From Paragemmobacter ruber (GTDB lineage Bacteria > Pseudomonadota > Alphaproteobacteria > Rhodobacterales > Rhodobacteraceae), in NCBI RefSeq assembly GCF_009908315.1, contig NZ_JAAATW010000003.1:620001-684000 (forward strand): DNA of 64,000 nucleotides, written 5' to 3'. The notes beneath the pieces are model-generated. The model was not told the DNA's origin, did no database searches, and was given only the letters and a program-made list of their open reading frames with translations. Positions 19,335 to 28,463 of the stretch are shown piece after piece. Each line of letters begins with the position of its first letter. Positions within the stretch are counted from its first letter, which is position 1. The position numbers and the translations under genes were made by a program.

Positions 19335-20765
19335 TTACGCCCCATGCCCCACGATGGCCTTGACCTCGCAGAAGTCATGGATGCCCCAATCCGCATATTC
19401 CCGCCCGTTGCCCGATTGCTTGTAGCCGCCAAAGGGCGCGAAGGTATCCCAGGCCGGGTAGTTCAGGCTGATCTGCCCCGCCCGCAGCCGCCGCGCCACG
19501 GCCACTGCTTCCGGCGTCGGCCCCTGCACATAGGCGGCAAGGCCGTAGACCGTGTCATTGGCCATCGCCACGGCGTCATCCACCGTGTCATAGCCGATCA
19601 CCGAAAGGACGGGGCCAAAGATTTCCTCCCGCGCGATGGTCATGTCATTGGTGACATGGCCAAAGACCGTGGGCCGCACGAACCAGCCCCGGTTCACGCC
19701 CACCGGACGGCCCACACCGCCGGTGACCAGCGTCGCGCCCTCGTCGATCCCCTTCTGGATCAGCGCCTGCACCTTGTCGAATTGCAGCTTGGAAACCAGC
19801 GGCCCCATCGTCACCGCGGCATCCTTGGGATCGCCCACGACCACGGCCTCCGCCGCCTCCTTGGCGACGGCCAGCGCCTCGTCCATCCGGCCTGCGGGCA
19901 CGAACATACGCGTCGGCGCATCGCAGGATTGCCCCGTATTGCCAAAACAGCCCTCGACGCCCCCCTTCACCGCCGCTGCCAGATCGGCCGTTGGCAGGAT
20001 GATGTTGGCCGATTTCCCGCCCAGTTCCTGCGCCACCCGCTTCACCGTGGGCGCCGCCGCCGCCGCCACCGCCGTCCCCGCCCGGGTGGACCCGGTAAAG
20101 GACACCATATCCACCTCAGGGTGCGAAGACATCCGCGCGCCGACCTCCGGCCCGGTCCCGTTCACCAGATTGAACACTCCCGCCGGCACCCCCGCCGCAT
20201 GGCAGACCTCGGCGAACAGGATCCCCGACAAGGGCGCGATCTCCGACGGCTTCAGCACCATGGTACAGCCCGCCGCAATCGCAGGCCCCACCTTGCAGGC
20301 GATCTGGTTCATCGGCCAGTTCCACGGCGTGATCAGCGCGCAAACCCCGATGCCTTCGCGCACCAGCAGCGTCTCGCCCCGCATCTCTTCCCAGTGGAAT
20401 TCCTTCGCCGCCTTGATCGTGGCCTCCAGATGCACCTGCCCCGCCCAGGCCTGCGCCTCGCGCGCCCAGGCCATCGGCGCGCCCATCTCGGTGCTCATGG
20501 CAACCGCGAAATCCTCATAGCGCTTGTTGTACTCGGCCAGGATCGCCTCCAGAAGCGCGATCCGGTCCGCCGCCTTCCAGGCGGTAAAGCCGTCAAAGGC
20601 CGCCCGTGCCGCAAGGATCGCCCGGTCGGCATCGGCCACGGTCCCCAGCGCCACCTGCGCCACGATCTCCTCGGTCGCCGGATTCTCCACCCCCATCGTG
20701 GTGCCACCCAAGGGCGCCACCCATTCCCCGTTGATGTAGAACTTAGAAAGATTCGCGTAGGTCAT
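19335..20765 (-). CDS. NAD(P)-dependent aldehyde dehydrogenase
   Basis: The 476-residue product is a full-length aldehyde dehydrogenase: FYINGEWV at the start, TPWNWP with the oxyanion Asn149, QELGGKSANII with the general base Glu247, and GNTGQSCDAPTR with the catalytic Cys281. The C-terminus PFGGYKQSGNGREYADWGI is standard. The start at 20765 was chosen because it begins the family N-terminus and has GAGGG upstream. It sits seven bases after the MttB-like gene. It could oxidise an aldehyde freed during demethylation (formaldehyde) or from the carbon skeleton, but the substrate is not known. Confidence 0.9.
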   Translation of the reverse strand: MTYANLSKFYINGEWVAPLGGTTMGVENPATEEIVAQVALGTVADADRAILAARAAFDGFTAWKAADRIALLEAILAEYNKRYEDFAVAMSTEMGAPMAWAREAQAWAGQVHLEATIKAAKEFHWEEMRGETLLVREGIGVCALITPWNWPMNQIACKVGPAIAAGCTMVLKPSEIAPLSGILFAEVCHAAGVPAGVFNLVNGTGPEVGARMSSHPEVDMVSFTGSTRAGTAVAAAAAPTVKRVAQELGGKSANIILPTADLAAAVKGGVEGCFGNTGQSCDAPTRMFVPAGRMDEALAVAKEAAEAVVVGDPKDAAVTMGPLVSKLQFDKVQALIQKGIDEGATLVTGGVGRPVGVNRGWFVRPTVFGHVTNDMTIAREEIFGPVLSVIGYDTVDDAVAMANDTVYGLAAYVQGPTPEAVAVARRLRAGQISLNYPAWDTFAPFGGYKQSGNGREYADWGIHDFCEVKAIVGHGA

Positions 20766-20772
20766 TGTTCCC

Positions 20773-22368
20773 TCACCGGAAATAGATGTTGAACCGCGCG
20801 CGGATCGCGGCATCAATCTGGGGATCGACCACGCAGCCCGCCTTGGACAGGATGTCATTCTTGCGCCGGATTGCGGTGTCCAGCAACAAGGGTTTCCCCG
20901 CCTCGTTCCATTCCTTCGGGCTCATGCGGTTGCCCACCTTGGGATAGACATATTCCGTCTGCATCAGGCCCAGCGTCTGGTCCGACCCCAGGTAATGCCC
21001 CGGCCCGCCCAGACAGACCTCCTTCATCGCCTCGATCGAGGTACTGTCCTCCGTCACGTCGATCCCCCGCACCAGCCGCATCGCCTGCCCCAGCAAGTCA
21101 TCGCCCAGCACCAAGGACTCCAGACAGAACCCCAGCAGCGAGGCATGCATCCCCACCGCCTCATAGCACATGTTCAGCCCCGCCAGACCCGCCAGCGCAT
21201 TGGTGATCCCCTGCTCCCACCCGGCCTGCATGTCGGGCAGCTTGCTGTCCGAAATCCCCGATGCCGCCCCACCGGGCAGCCCATAGAAACGGTGCATCTG
21301 CGCGCAACCCGCGGTCAGCAGCGCCTGCTCCGCAGACCCCCCGCTCATCGCCCCTGTCCGCAGGTCCGAAACGAAGGGCCAGGTCCCGAAAATCGCGGGC
21401 GCCCCCTTCTTGATCGCGTTCACATAGACGACGCCCGCCAGACATTCCGCCACCGCCTGCACGATGGCCAGCGCGATGGGCGCAGGCGCCGTCGCCCCCG
21501 CCTGCCCCGCGCTCAGCAGCAGCATGGGCATCCCCCGCCGAATGCAATCCTCCATCGTGATGCAGGATTCTTCCGCAAACTTCATCGGCGGCACGACGAA
21601 ACAGTTGGAATTGCTGACAAATGGCCGCTCCACCCATTTCTCCTCGCCGCCCGCCACCATGTAGAGCATCTCAAAACAATCGGCGACATGCGACGGATCG
21701 CTGAAGGATGTCCCCACATGCTTCCGCGTGCCCGCAAGGCAGGCATAAAGCGTGTTCAGGTCCATCTCGCGATTGTCCACCACATCGCGGCAGACCATCG
21801 TGCGCTGGTAGAAATGGATGTTGTCGAGGTTATCCACCAGCCGCGCCCCGTCATAAAGGTCCTGCGCGGTGGAATCGCGATAGTCCAGCGTGATCGGGTC
21901 CACGATATGCACCGCCGCCCCTGCCGTGCCGAAATGCACATTCGTCCCGGTCAGATGCAGGTCATGCTTGGGATCGCGCGCATAAAGCGTGATGTCCCGC
22001 GCCGCCACCGCCAGCATGTCCTCCACCAGCGCGCGGGGGAACCGCAGCCGCCCGTCATCGCCTTGGATGGCCCCGGCGGCGGTCATGATCTCCACCCCCG
22101 ATTTCGGCGCCTGTGACAGCCCGATCACCTCCAGCGCCTCCAGCGCCGAGGCATGGATCTTCGCCATCCCGGCCTCCGTCAGCGGCTTGTACTGCCCCCC
22201 CGGCATGCCCCCGCGCACGGGCCGAACATCATCGGCCAGCGGCGCCGCCCGCAGCGCCACCCGCGCCGAGCGGCCCCCAGCCCTGCCCCCAGACCGCCCC
22301 CGCGCGCGCGCCGGTTCACAGACCTCGCCCACCGCGCCCGCATCCACGCCTTCAACAGCCTCAGCCAT
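20773..22368 (-). CDS. MttB-family (non-pyrrolysine) trimethylamine-type methyltransferase
   Basis: The 531-residue product resembles MttB, which moves a methyl group from a quaternary or tertiary amine to a corrinoid protein. No in-frame amber codon is present, so it belongs to the non-pyrrolysine branch. In that branch known members act on glycine betaine (MtgB), proline betaine (MtpB), carnitine (MtcB) or gamma-butyrobetaine (MtyB). The first 45 residues are a low-complexity Ala/Gly/Arg stretch. I see no corrinoid-binding protein gene (MttC) or RamA-like activator in this window. The gene is preceded by two GcvT-type demethylases and followed by an aldehyde dehydrogenase, so a role in breaking down a methylated amine is likely. 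Confidence 0.9.
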   Translation of the reverse strand: MAEAVEGVDAGAVGEVCEPARARGRSGGRAGGRSARVALRAAPLADDVRPVRGGMPGGQYKPLTEAGMAKIHASALEALEVIGLSQAPKSGVEIMTAAGAIQGDDGRLRFPRALVEDMLAVAARDITLYARDPKHDLHLTGTNVHFGTAGAAVHIVDPITLDYRDSTAQDLYDGARLVDNLDNIHFYQRTMVCRDVVDNREMDLNTLYACLAGTRKHVGTSFSDPSHVADCFEMLYMVAGGEEKWVERPFVSNSNCFVVPPMKFAEESCITMEDCIRRGMPMLLLSAGQAGATAPAPIALAIVQAVAECLAGVVYVNAIKKGAPAIFGTWPFVSDLRTGAMSGGSAEQALLTAGCAQMHRFYGLPGGAASGISDSKLPDMQAGWEQGITNALAGLAGLNMCYEAVGMHASLLGFCLESLVLGDDLLGQAMRLVRGIDVTEDSTSIEAMKEVCLGGPGHYLGSDQTLGLMQTEYVYPKVGNRMSPKEWNEAGKPLLLDTAIRRKNDILSKAGCVVDPQIDAAIRARFNIYFR

Positions 22369-22385
22369 GACCCGCTCCCGTCATT

Positions 22386-22441
22386 CCCCGTTGTCCAAAT
22401 ATCCTGCGGGGGGTCCGGGGGGCGCAAAGTCCCCCGGTCCC
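22386..22441 (-). repeat. Gene-end repeat, copy 1 (G/C-tract hairpin plus GCAGGATATTT block)
   Basis: On the minus strand this starts nine bases after the stop of the oxidoreductase gene. It reads as a hairpin (CCGGGGG, loop around CTTTGCG, CCCCCCGG), then CCCCCCGCAGGATATTT and CAACGGGGAA. The same order of parts is found at 24908-24962, 35135-35190 and, on the other strand, 35022-35091. It is probably a transcript-end or mRNA-stability element. Confidence 0.8.
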
Positions 22442-22449
22442 GCAGCCGA

Positions 22450-24897
22450 TCACCCGCGCACCCGCTCCGATTTCGGATCGTACATCGGCACCAGCGACGC
22501 CACGGCCGGGTGCCGCACCCCCGCCACCTCGATCTCATAGGCCGACGCCAGCACCTCTTCCTCGCTCTCGCCCGCGCAGGGCACATAGCCCATGCCCACC
22601 GCACCGCCGAGGAAATGCCCGTAATTCCCGCTCGTCACCGGCCCCACGATCCGCCCATCCCGCACGATCGCCTCATTGTGGAACAGCATGACCTCTGGGT
22701 CCTCCATCCGGAACTGCACCATCCGGCGCGACAGCCCCGCCTCCGCCTTCCGCAGCACCGCCTCGCGCCCCATGAACCCTGCCTTCTTCTTCGACACGGC
22801 GAAGCCCAGTCCCGCCTCCAGCACATGATCCTCGTCGGTGATGTCATGGCCCCAATGGCGATAAGCCTTCTCGATCCGGCAAGAATCCAGCGTGTGGATA
22901 CCGCAGAGCGTGAAGCCCAACCCCGCGCCCGCCGCCTCCAGCGCTTCGAAGACATGCGCGGTCTGGTCGGAACTGACATACAGCTCCCACCCCAGCTCGC
23001 CCACGTAAGTCACCCGATGCGCGCGGGCCAACCCCATGCCCACCTCCACCTCGCGCGCCATCCCGAAGGGATGCGCGGCGTTGGAGAAATCGTCCGGCGA
23101 CACCGCCGCCATCAGATCGCGCGCCTTGGGTCCCATGATGCACAGCACCGACTCCGCCGCCGTCATGTCGGTGATGGTGACGAACTCCTCCCCAAGACAG
23201 CGCCGCAGATGCGCCAGATTGCGCTGCAAGGTCGCGCCCGGCACCACCAGCAGATAGGCCGTCTCCGACAGCCGCGTCACCGTCAGATCGGCCTCGATCC
23301 CGCCCCGGTCGTTCAGGAACATCGTATAGACGATGCGCCCCGGCGCCACATCCACCTCCGCCGAACAGACCCGGTTCAGAAAGGCCGCCGCATCCCGCCC
23401 CTCCACCCGGATCTTCCCGAAGGACGTCATGTCAAAGAACCCGACCCCCTCGCGCACGGCCATATGCTCGGCCTTCTGGTTCTCAAACCAGTTCTGCCCC
23501 TTCCAGTCGTACCGATACTCCCGCTCCTGCCCCGGACGCGCGAACCAATTCGCCCGCTCCCACCCGGCAACCTCCCCGAACACGGCACCGCGCGCCTTCA
23601 GATGCTCATGCAACGGCGTCCGACGCACACCCCGGCTCGTCTCCACCTGCCGGAACGGGAAGTGATCGGCATAAAGCAGGCCCAGCGTTTCGCTCACCCG
23701 CTCCTTGAGGTAAGCCCGGTTCCGCTGGAACGGCTGCGCCCGGCGGATATCCACCTCCCACAGGTCAAAAGGCGGCTCCCCTTCCGTGATCCACGCGGCC
23801 AGCGCCATCCCTGCGCCACCCGACCCCGCGATACCCACGGAATTATACCCCGCCGCGATCCAATACCCCCGCAGTTCGGGTGCCTCGCCCAGATAATAGC
23901 GGTCATCCGGCGTGAAACTTTCGGGCCCGTTGAAGAACGTATGAATCCCGGATGTCTGGAACAGCGGCATCCGGTTCATCGCCTGCTCAAGGATCGGCAT
24001 GAAATGATCCCAATCCTCGGGCAGCGTGTCGAACATGAAATCCTCGCGGATCCCCCCCATCCCCCAGGGCTTCGCCTTGGGTTCAAAGGCCCCGATCATC
24101 ATCTTGCCCGCATCGGATTTGTAATAGGCGCATTCATCCGGCACCCGCAGCACCGGCAGATGGCCGAGGCCCTCCACGGGTTCCGTGATCAGGTAGAAAT
24201 GCTCGCAGGCATGCAGCGGCAGCGTCACGCCGGATTGCGCCGCCAGATCGCGCCCCCACATGCCGCCGCAATTCACCACCACATCGGCGGCGATGAACCC
24301 CGGCTCCCCATCCGCGCCCACATACTCCACCCCGGTCACGCGGCCGCCCGCCTGACGCACCCCTGTCACCTTGGTATGCTCGAAAATTTGCGCGCCCCGC
24401 ATCCGCGCGCCCTTGGCCAGCGCCATCGCGATGTTGGCCGGATCACACTGCCCGTCCAGCGGCAGATGCACCGCCCCCACCACATCCGACACGTTCAGAT
24501 CCGGATACATCTCCTTCACTTGCGTGGGCGAAATCTCGGCCACATCCACCCCGAAGATGCGCGCCACCGTCGCCTGCCGCAACAATTCCTCGCGCCGATG
24601 CTCGGTCAGCGCGACCGAGATGCTGCCCACCTGCCGCATCCCCGTCGCCACCCCCGTCTCCGCCTCCAGCTTCACGTAAAGATCAGCCGAATACTTCGCG
24701 AGCCGCGTCATGTTCGCCGACCCGCGCAACTGCCCGATCAGCCCCGCCGCATGCCACGTCGTCCCGCTGGTCAACTGCTTGCGCTCCAGCAGCACCACAT
24801 CGCTCCACCCGGCCTTGGCCAGGTGATAGGCCACCGAACAGCCCGACACGCCGCCCCCGATCACCACCGCCCGCGCAGTCGCCGGTATCGCTGCCAT
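22450..24897 (-). CDS. FAD-dependent demethylating dehydrogenase with GcvT domain (sarcosine dehydrogenase-like)
   Basis: The 815-residue product has an FAD-binding DAO domain (AVVIGGGVSGCSVAYHLAKAG), the covalent-FAD motif TSGTTWHAAG with the likely flavin-bound histidine at residue 49, and a C-terminal GcvT aminomethyltransferase-like half (from about residue 430). This layout is that of dimethylglycine and sarcosine dehydrogenases. These remove an N-methyl group, and the GcvT half passes the carbon to tetrahydrofolate. The N-terminal region (LTSGTTWHAAGLIGQLRGS, then YPDLNVSDVVGAVHLPLDG) looks closer to sarcosine dehydrogenases than to dimethylglycine dehydrogenase. It lies between its partner at 24970 and the MttB-like gene. 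Confidence 0.87.
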   Translation of the reverse strand: MAAIPATARAVVIGGGVSGCSVAYHLAKAGWSDVVLLERKQLTSGTTWHAAGLIGQLRGSANMTRLAKYSADLYVKLEAETGVATGMRQVGSISVALTEHRREELLRQATVARIFGVDVAEISPTQVKEMYPDLNVSDVVGAVHLPLDGQCDPANIAMALAKGARMRGAQIFEHTKVTGVRQAGGRVTGVEYVGADGEPGFIAADVVVNCGGMWGRDLAAQSGVTLPLHACEHFYLITEPVEGLGHLPVLRVPDECAYYKSDAGKMMIGAFEPKAKPWGMGGIREDFMFDTLPEDWDHFMPILEQAMNRMPLFQTSGIHTFFNGPESFTPDDRYYLGEAPELRGYWIAAGYNSVGIAGSGGAGMALAAWITEGEPPFDLWEVDIRRAQPFQRNRAYLKERVSETLGLLYADHFPFRQVETSRGVRRTPLHEHLKARGAVFGEVAGWERANWFARPGQEREYRYDWKGQNWFENQKAEHMAVREGVGFFDMTSFGKIRVEGRDAAAFLNRVCSAEVDVAPGRIVYTMFLNDRGGIEADLTVTRLSETAYLLVVPGATLQRNLAHLRRCLGEEFVTITDMTAAESVLCIMGPKARDLMAAVSPDDFSNAAHPFGMAREVEVGMGLARAHRVTYVGELGWELYVSSDQTAHVFEALEAAGAGLGFTLCGIHTLDSCRIEKAYRHWGHDITDEDHVLEAGLGFAVSKKKAGFMGREAVLRKAEAGLSRRMVQFRMEDPEVMLFHNEAIVRDGRIVGPVTSGNYGHFLGGAVGMGYVPCAGESEEEVLASAYEIEVAGVRHPAVASLVPMYDPKSERVRG

Positions 24898-24907
24898 GAT
24901 CCTCTAT

Positions 24908-24962
24908 TCCCCGTTTTCCAAATATCCCACGGGGGTCCGGGGGTGTGAAACCCCCGGTCCCG
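24908..24962 (-). repeat. Gene-end repeat, copy 2
   Basis: It starts eight bases after the stop of the dimethylglycine dehydrogenase-like gene on the minus strand. The stem is CCGGGGG/CCCCCGG around TTTCACACC, then CCCGTGGGATATTT and AACGGGGAA. This copy differs from the others in loop and in GTGGG instead of GCAGG, which suggests an independent or diverged insertion of the same element. Confidence 0.75.
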
Positions 24963-24969
24963 TCCGAAA

Positions 24970-27414
24970 TCACGCGCGCAACCGCTCGTTCTTCGCATCC
25001 CACAGCGGCGCGTCCTCGCAGACCACGGCCCTGTGGCGCTCCCCGAAAATCTCCACCTCGACCGCCGTCCCCGGCACCGCCAGATCCGCCCGCAGCATCC
25101 CCAGCGCCACCACCTTTCCCACCCGATGGCCGAAATAGCCGCTCGTCGTCTCGCCCACGACCTGCCCGCCCTGCCAGAGCGTGCTCATGTAGGGCGGGTC
25201 ACACTCCCCCGCCTCCACGGTCAGCGTGACAAACCGCTTCGTCACCCCCCGCTGCCTTTCCGCCTCCAGCGCGGCCTTGCCCCGGAAATCGGGCTTGGTC
25301 CAATCGACGAACCGCTCCAGCCCGCCCTGCAGCACGGTGTAGTCGGTGGAAAGATCACCCTTCCACGCCCGATACCCCTTCTCCACCCGCAAGCTGTTCA
25401 GCGCGAACATCCCGAAGGGGCGCAGCCCCAGCGGCCGCCCCGCGGCCATCACGGCATCAAAGACCGCAGGCGTATCCGCCACGCGGGAATGGATCTCCCA
25501 CCCCAGCTCGCCCGCAAAGCTCACCCGGAACAGCCAGACCTCCGCCCCCGCGATCCGCGCCGTCTGGAAGGTCAGCCAGCCCTTGGCAAGGTCCGCCTCC
25601 GCCCCCGCCGCCACCAGCACCTCGCGCGCCTTGGGTCCCGTCAGGATCTGCGTGGACCAGGCTTCCGTCTCATCCACCAGCGTCAAATGGGCGGGCAGCG
25701 TGGACAAGAGCCACTCCTTGTCATGCAGCTGCGCGGTGGCCGCCGTGATCAGCAGCACCTCCTCCTCCGCGATCCGCGCGACCGACATCTCGGTGACGAT
25801 CCGCCCCTTCTCATCGGCGAAATAGGCCAGACCCAGCCGCCCCACCCCCGGCACCTTGCCCGTGATCTGCGCCGACAGCCAATCCACCGTCCCGGCCCCC
25901 GTCACCCGATACCGGCTGAACCCCGGCAGATCGAGGATGCCGCAGGCATCGCGCACGGCCAGACATTCCTCGCGCACCGCGCCGAACCACGGCCCTTCCC
26001 GCTCCCATGTCCGCTGGGCGTCCTCGCTCACATCATCGCCCGCACGCGCATACCACAGCGCCCGCTCCCAGCCGTTATAGGGGCCGAACTGCGCCCCCAG
26101 CGCCGCCGTCCGGTCATGCACGGCAGACAGCTTCTTGCCCCGCCCCACCGGCCAGACGTGATGCGGGAAATGGATGGCATATTCATGCCCGTACACCTCC
26201 ATCCCCTTTTCGACGCAATATTGCGGGTCCTCGAACCCGGTGAACCGGCGCGGATCGCAAGACCACATGTCCCATTCCGTCGCCCCCTCCGTCACCCATT
26301 CCGCCAGCACCTTGCCCGCGCCCCCCGCCTGACAGATGCCAAAGGTGAAGACGCAGGCCTCAAAGGCATTGGGCACGCCGGGCATAGGCCCGATCAACGG
26401 GTTTCCGTCCGGGGTATAGGGGATCGGCCCGTTGATCACCTTGGTCAGGTTCGCCTGCGCCAGCAGCGGCACCCGCGCCATGGCGTCATTGATATGCCAT
26501 TCCAGCCGCTCCAGATCGTCGGGGAAAAGCTGGAAGGAAAAATCCTCCGGCATCGGATCATCAGGGCTGGCCCAATGCGCGCGGCAGGGGTTCTCATACG
26601 GCCCCAGATTGAAGCCATATTTCTCCTGCCGCAGGTAGTAAGACGAATCCACATCCCGCAAGAGCGGCAGCTTGTGCCCCACCCCCTTCGACCAGCTTTC
26701 CAGTTCGGGGATCGTGTCGAACAGCAGATACTGATGGCTCATCACCATCATCGGCAGGTCGCGGCCGAACATCTTGGCCACCTCGCGGGCGTAGTAACCA
26801 GCCGCGTTCACCACGATCTCGCAGCGGATCTCGCCCTTGGGCGTCTCCACCACCCATTCGTCGCCTTCCCGCCGCACCCCCGTCGCGGGGCAGAACCGCT
26901 CGATCCGCGCCCCCATCTGTCGCGCGCCCTTGGCCAAGGCCTGCGTCAGTTGCGCCGGGTCAATGTCGCCATCGTAAGGGTCATACAGCGCGCCTTGCAG
27001 ATCATGCGTCTCAAGAAAAGGATAGCGCGACCGGATCTCATCGGGGCCAAGGATATCAAGGTCCATCCCCTGATACCGCCCCATCCCCACCACGCGCTTG
27101 AATTCCTGCAACCGCTCGCGGCTATGCCCCAGCCGCACCGATCCGGTCACATGGTAGTTCATCGGGTAATCCACGGCCTCGCCCAGACCGCGATACAACT
27201 GCGCCGAATAGCGCTGCATGTTCATGATCGACCAGCTGCTGGAAAAGGTCGGCACATTCCCCGCCGCATGCCATGTGCTGCCAGCGGTCAGCTCGTTCTT
27301 CTCCAGAAGGACGCAATCCGTCCACCCCGCCTTGGCGAGGTGATAGAGCGACGACGCCCCCACCGCGCCCCCGCCAATGATCACCACCCGCGCGCTCGTG
27401 GGAAAATCCGCCAT
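24970..27414 (-). CDS. FAD-dependent demethylating dehydrogenase with GcvT domain (dimethylglycine dehydrogenase-like)
   Basis: The 814-residue product is a second member of the same family, with VVIIGGGAVGASSLYHLAKAG, TAGSTWHAAG (His49 is the probable covalent FAD site) and a GcvT half. The start is ATG 27414, five bases after GGAGG; a GTG three bases upstream is too close to the ribosome-binding site. It is probably the first gene of the catabolic run and lies 103 bases from the divergent LysR gene. ELTAGSTWHAAG is the dimethylglycine-dehydrogenase-like form of the motif. Its substrate could be a dimethylamine-type compound left after the MttB-like enzyme takes the first methyl. Confidence 0.87.
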   Translation of the reverse strand: MADFPTSARVVIIGGGAVGASSLYHLAKAGWTDCVLLEKNELTAGSTWHAAGNVPTFSSSWSIMNMQRYSAQLYRGLGEAVDYPMNYHVTGSVRLGHSRERLQEFKRVVGMGRYQGMDLDILGPDEIRSRYPFLETHDLQGALYDPYDGDIDPAQLTQALAKGARQMGARIERFCPATGVRREGDEWVVETPKGEIRCEIVVNAAGYYAREVAKMFGRDLPMMVMSHQYLLFDTIPELESWSKGVGHKLPLLRDVDSSYYLRQEKYGFNLGPYENPCRAHWASPDDPMPEDFSFQLFPDDLERLEWHINDAMARVPLLAQANLTKVINGPIPYTPDGNPLIGPMPGVPNAFEACVFTFGICQAGGAGKVLAEWVTEGATEWDMWSCDPRRFTGFEDPQYCVEKGMEVYGHEYAIHFPHHVWPVGRGKKLSAVHDRTAALGAQFGPYNGWERALWYARAGDDVSEDAQRTWEREGPWFGAVREECLAVRDACGILDLPGFSRYRVTGAGTVDWLSAQITGKVPGVGRLGLAYFADEKGRIVTEMSVARIAEEEVLLITAATAQLHDKEWLLSTLPAHLTLVDETEAWSTQILTGPKAREVLVAAGAEADLAKGWLTFQTARIAGAEVWLFRVSFAGELGWEIHSRVADTPAVFDAVMAAGRPLGLRPFGMFALNSLRVEKGYRAWKGDLSTDYTVLQGGLERFVDWTKPDFRGKAALEAERQRGVTKRFVTLTVEAGECDPPYMSTLWQGGQVVGETTSGYFGHRVGKVVALGMLRADLAVPGTAVEVEIFGERHRAVVCEDAPLWDAKNERLRA

Positions 27415-27489
27415 CACATCCTCCGGTCCTGTCGCGCGGAAGGATGACAGCGACAGCCTCCCCTTTCAATTCGGCGCAGACGCGCCTAT

Positions 27490-27508
27490 TGATCGGAAAA
27501 TCCGATCA
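27490..27508. promoter_or_regulatory. LysR-type operator (T-N11-A palindrome)
   Basis: TGATCGG and CCGATCA form a perfect palindrome with a five-base centre, and the inner T-N11-A has LysR-type geometry. It sits ten bases before the LysR gene start and 76 bases from the start of the divergent demethylase operon. It is very likely the autoregulatory and activating site for this LysR protein. Confidence 0.75.
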
Positions 27509-27517
27509 GGGCCCGCC

Positions 27518-28369
27518 ATGCAGATCGACCATCTCGAAACCTTCCTCGACCTCTGCGACACCCGCAGCTTCAACCGCACGGCGGAACGGCTGGGCCTCAC
27601 CCAATCCACCGTTTCCGCCCGCATTGCCGCGCTGGAACAGGCGCTCGGCGCGAAACTCTTCACCCGCTCCCGCGCCGGCACCGACCTGACCACCGAAGGC
27701 GCCCGCTTCGAACCCCATGCGCGCGCGCTCCGCCACGAATGGCACGAGGCGCGGCGGAGGATTCAGGTCCCCGACCGCGCCGCCCATCTTGTCCGACTTG
27801 GCATCCAGAACGACCTTGCCGCCCAGCATATCGGCGAATGGATCGCCGATTTCCGCCGCGCGCTGCCCGATACGGCCTTCTACATCGAACCCGATTATTC
27901 CAACCAGATGTGTGCCGATGTGCTGACGGGCATCCTCGACTTCGCCGTGATGTATTCGCCCAAACCCCACCCCGATCTGCACTTCTCGGAACTGGGCGAT
28001 GTGACCTATCGCATGGTCAGCACCGATACCGACCGGCGGGCCGGGGTGAACCCCGAAACCTTCATCTTCGCCCATTTCTCGCCGATGTTCGAAGCGATGC
28101 ACCGCGAGCTTACGCCGGAATTCGCCTCTGCCCCCGTGTCGGTCGGCCAAAGCGCCACTGTCGCCTCGCTTCTCACCGCCATGGGGGGGGCGGGATATGT
28201 GCTGGAACGCACCGCCACCCAGATGCTGGCCACAGGCCGCTTCCGCGAGGTGGCCGATGCCCCCGTCCTGCGGCAGCCCGTCTATGCCGCCACGCATCTG
28301 CGCCACCGCGTGACGCCCCTGCACCGCCGCCTGCACCGCATCGTGCAGCGCCGCCTGTCCTCTCGCTAG
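27518..28369 (+). CDS. LysR-family transcriptional regulator
   Basis: The 283-residue product has the LysR winged helix-turn-helix at residues 1-60 (IDHLETFLDLCDTRSFNRTAERL, TQSTVSARIAALEQALG) and a C-terminal periplasmic-binding-like effector domain. The ATG at 27518 starts the family N-terminus. It faces the demethylase/MttB operon across a T-N11-A palindrome, which is the classical arrangement for a LysR activator of a divergent catabolic operon. Its effector is probably the substrate or an intermediate of that pathway; the identity is not in the sequence. Confidence 0.9.
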   Translation: MQIDHLETFLDLCDTRSFNRTAERLGLTQSTVSARIAALEQALGAKLFTRSRAGTDLTTEGARFEPHARALRHEWHEARRRIQVPDRAAHLVRLGIQNDLAAQHIGEWIADFRRALPDTAFYIEPDYSNQMCADVLTGILDFAVMYSPKPHPDLHFSELGDVTYRMVSTDTDRRAGVNPETFIFAHFSPMFEAMHRELTPEFASAPVSVGQSATVASLLTAMGGAGYVLERTATQMLATGRFREVADAPVLRQPVYAATHLRHRVTPLHRRLHRIVQRRLSSR

Positions 28370-28413
28370 CCGCGCACCGTCACGGCCAGAACAGGCACTT
28401 CTGTGCGCGGATT

Positions 28414-28439
28414 TGTATGCACACCCGTATGCACACCCG
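28414..28439. repeat. Short tandem repeat
   Basis: TATGCACACCCG occurs twice in direct succession, with a shorter third match (TCTGCACC) following, in the gap between the LysR stop and the hutC stop. It has no recognised role and is probably a simple repeat. Confidence 0.5.
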
Positions 28440-28463
28440 TCTGCACCGTGTTCTGCATCCCTG

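Noticed and set aside
18417-20792. Long open frame on the plus strand opposite the oxidoreductase and aldehyde dehydrogenase genes
   Set aside because: It lies antisense to conserved enzymes, its product is rich in His, Arg and Pro with no known motif, and long antisense frames are expected at this GC content.
20773-22368. Pyrrolysine-containing MttB
   Set aside because: The reading frame is unbroken with no in-frame amber codon, so it is the non-pyrrolysine type.
22153-24948. 931-residue open frame on the plus strand opposite the sarcosine dehydrogenase-like gene
   Set aside because: It is a shadow of the conserved gene on the other strand, with low-complexity His/Arg-rich sequence and no family resemblance.
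28414-28450. CRISPR-like direct repeat
   Set aside because: Two 12-base units directly abut with no spacers, so it is a simple tandem repeat.
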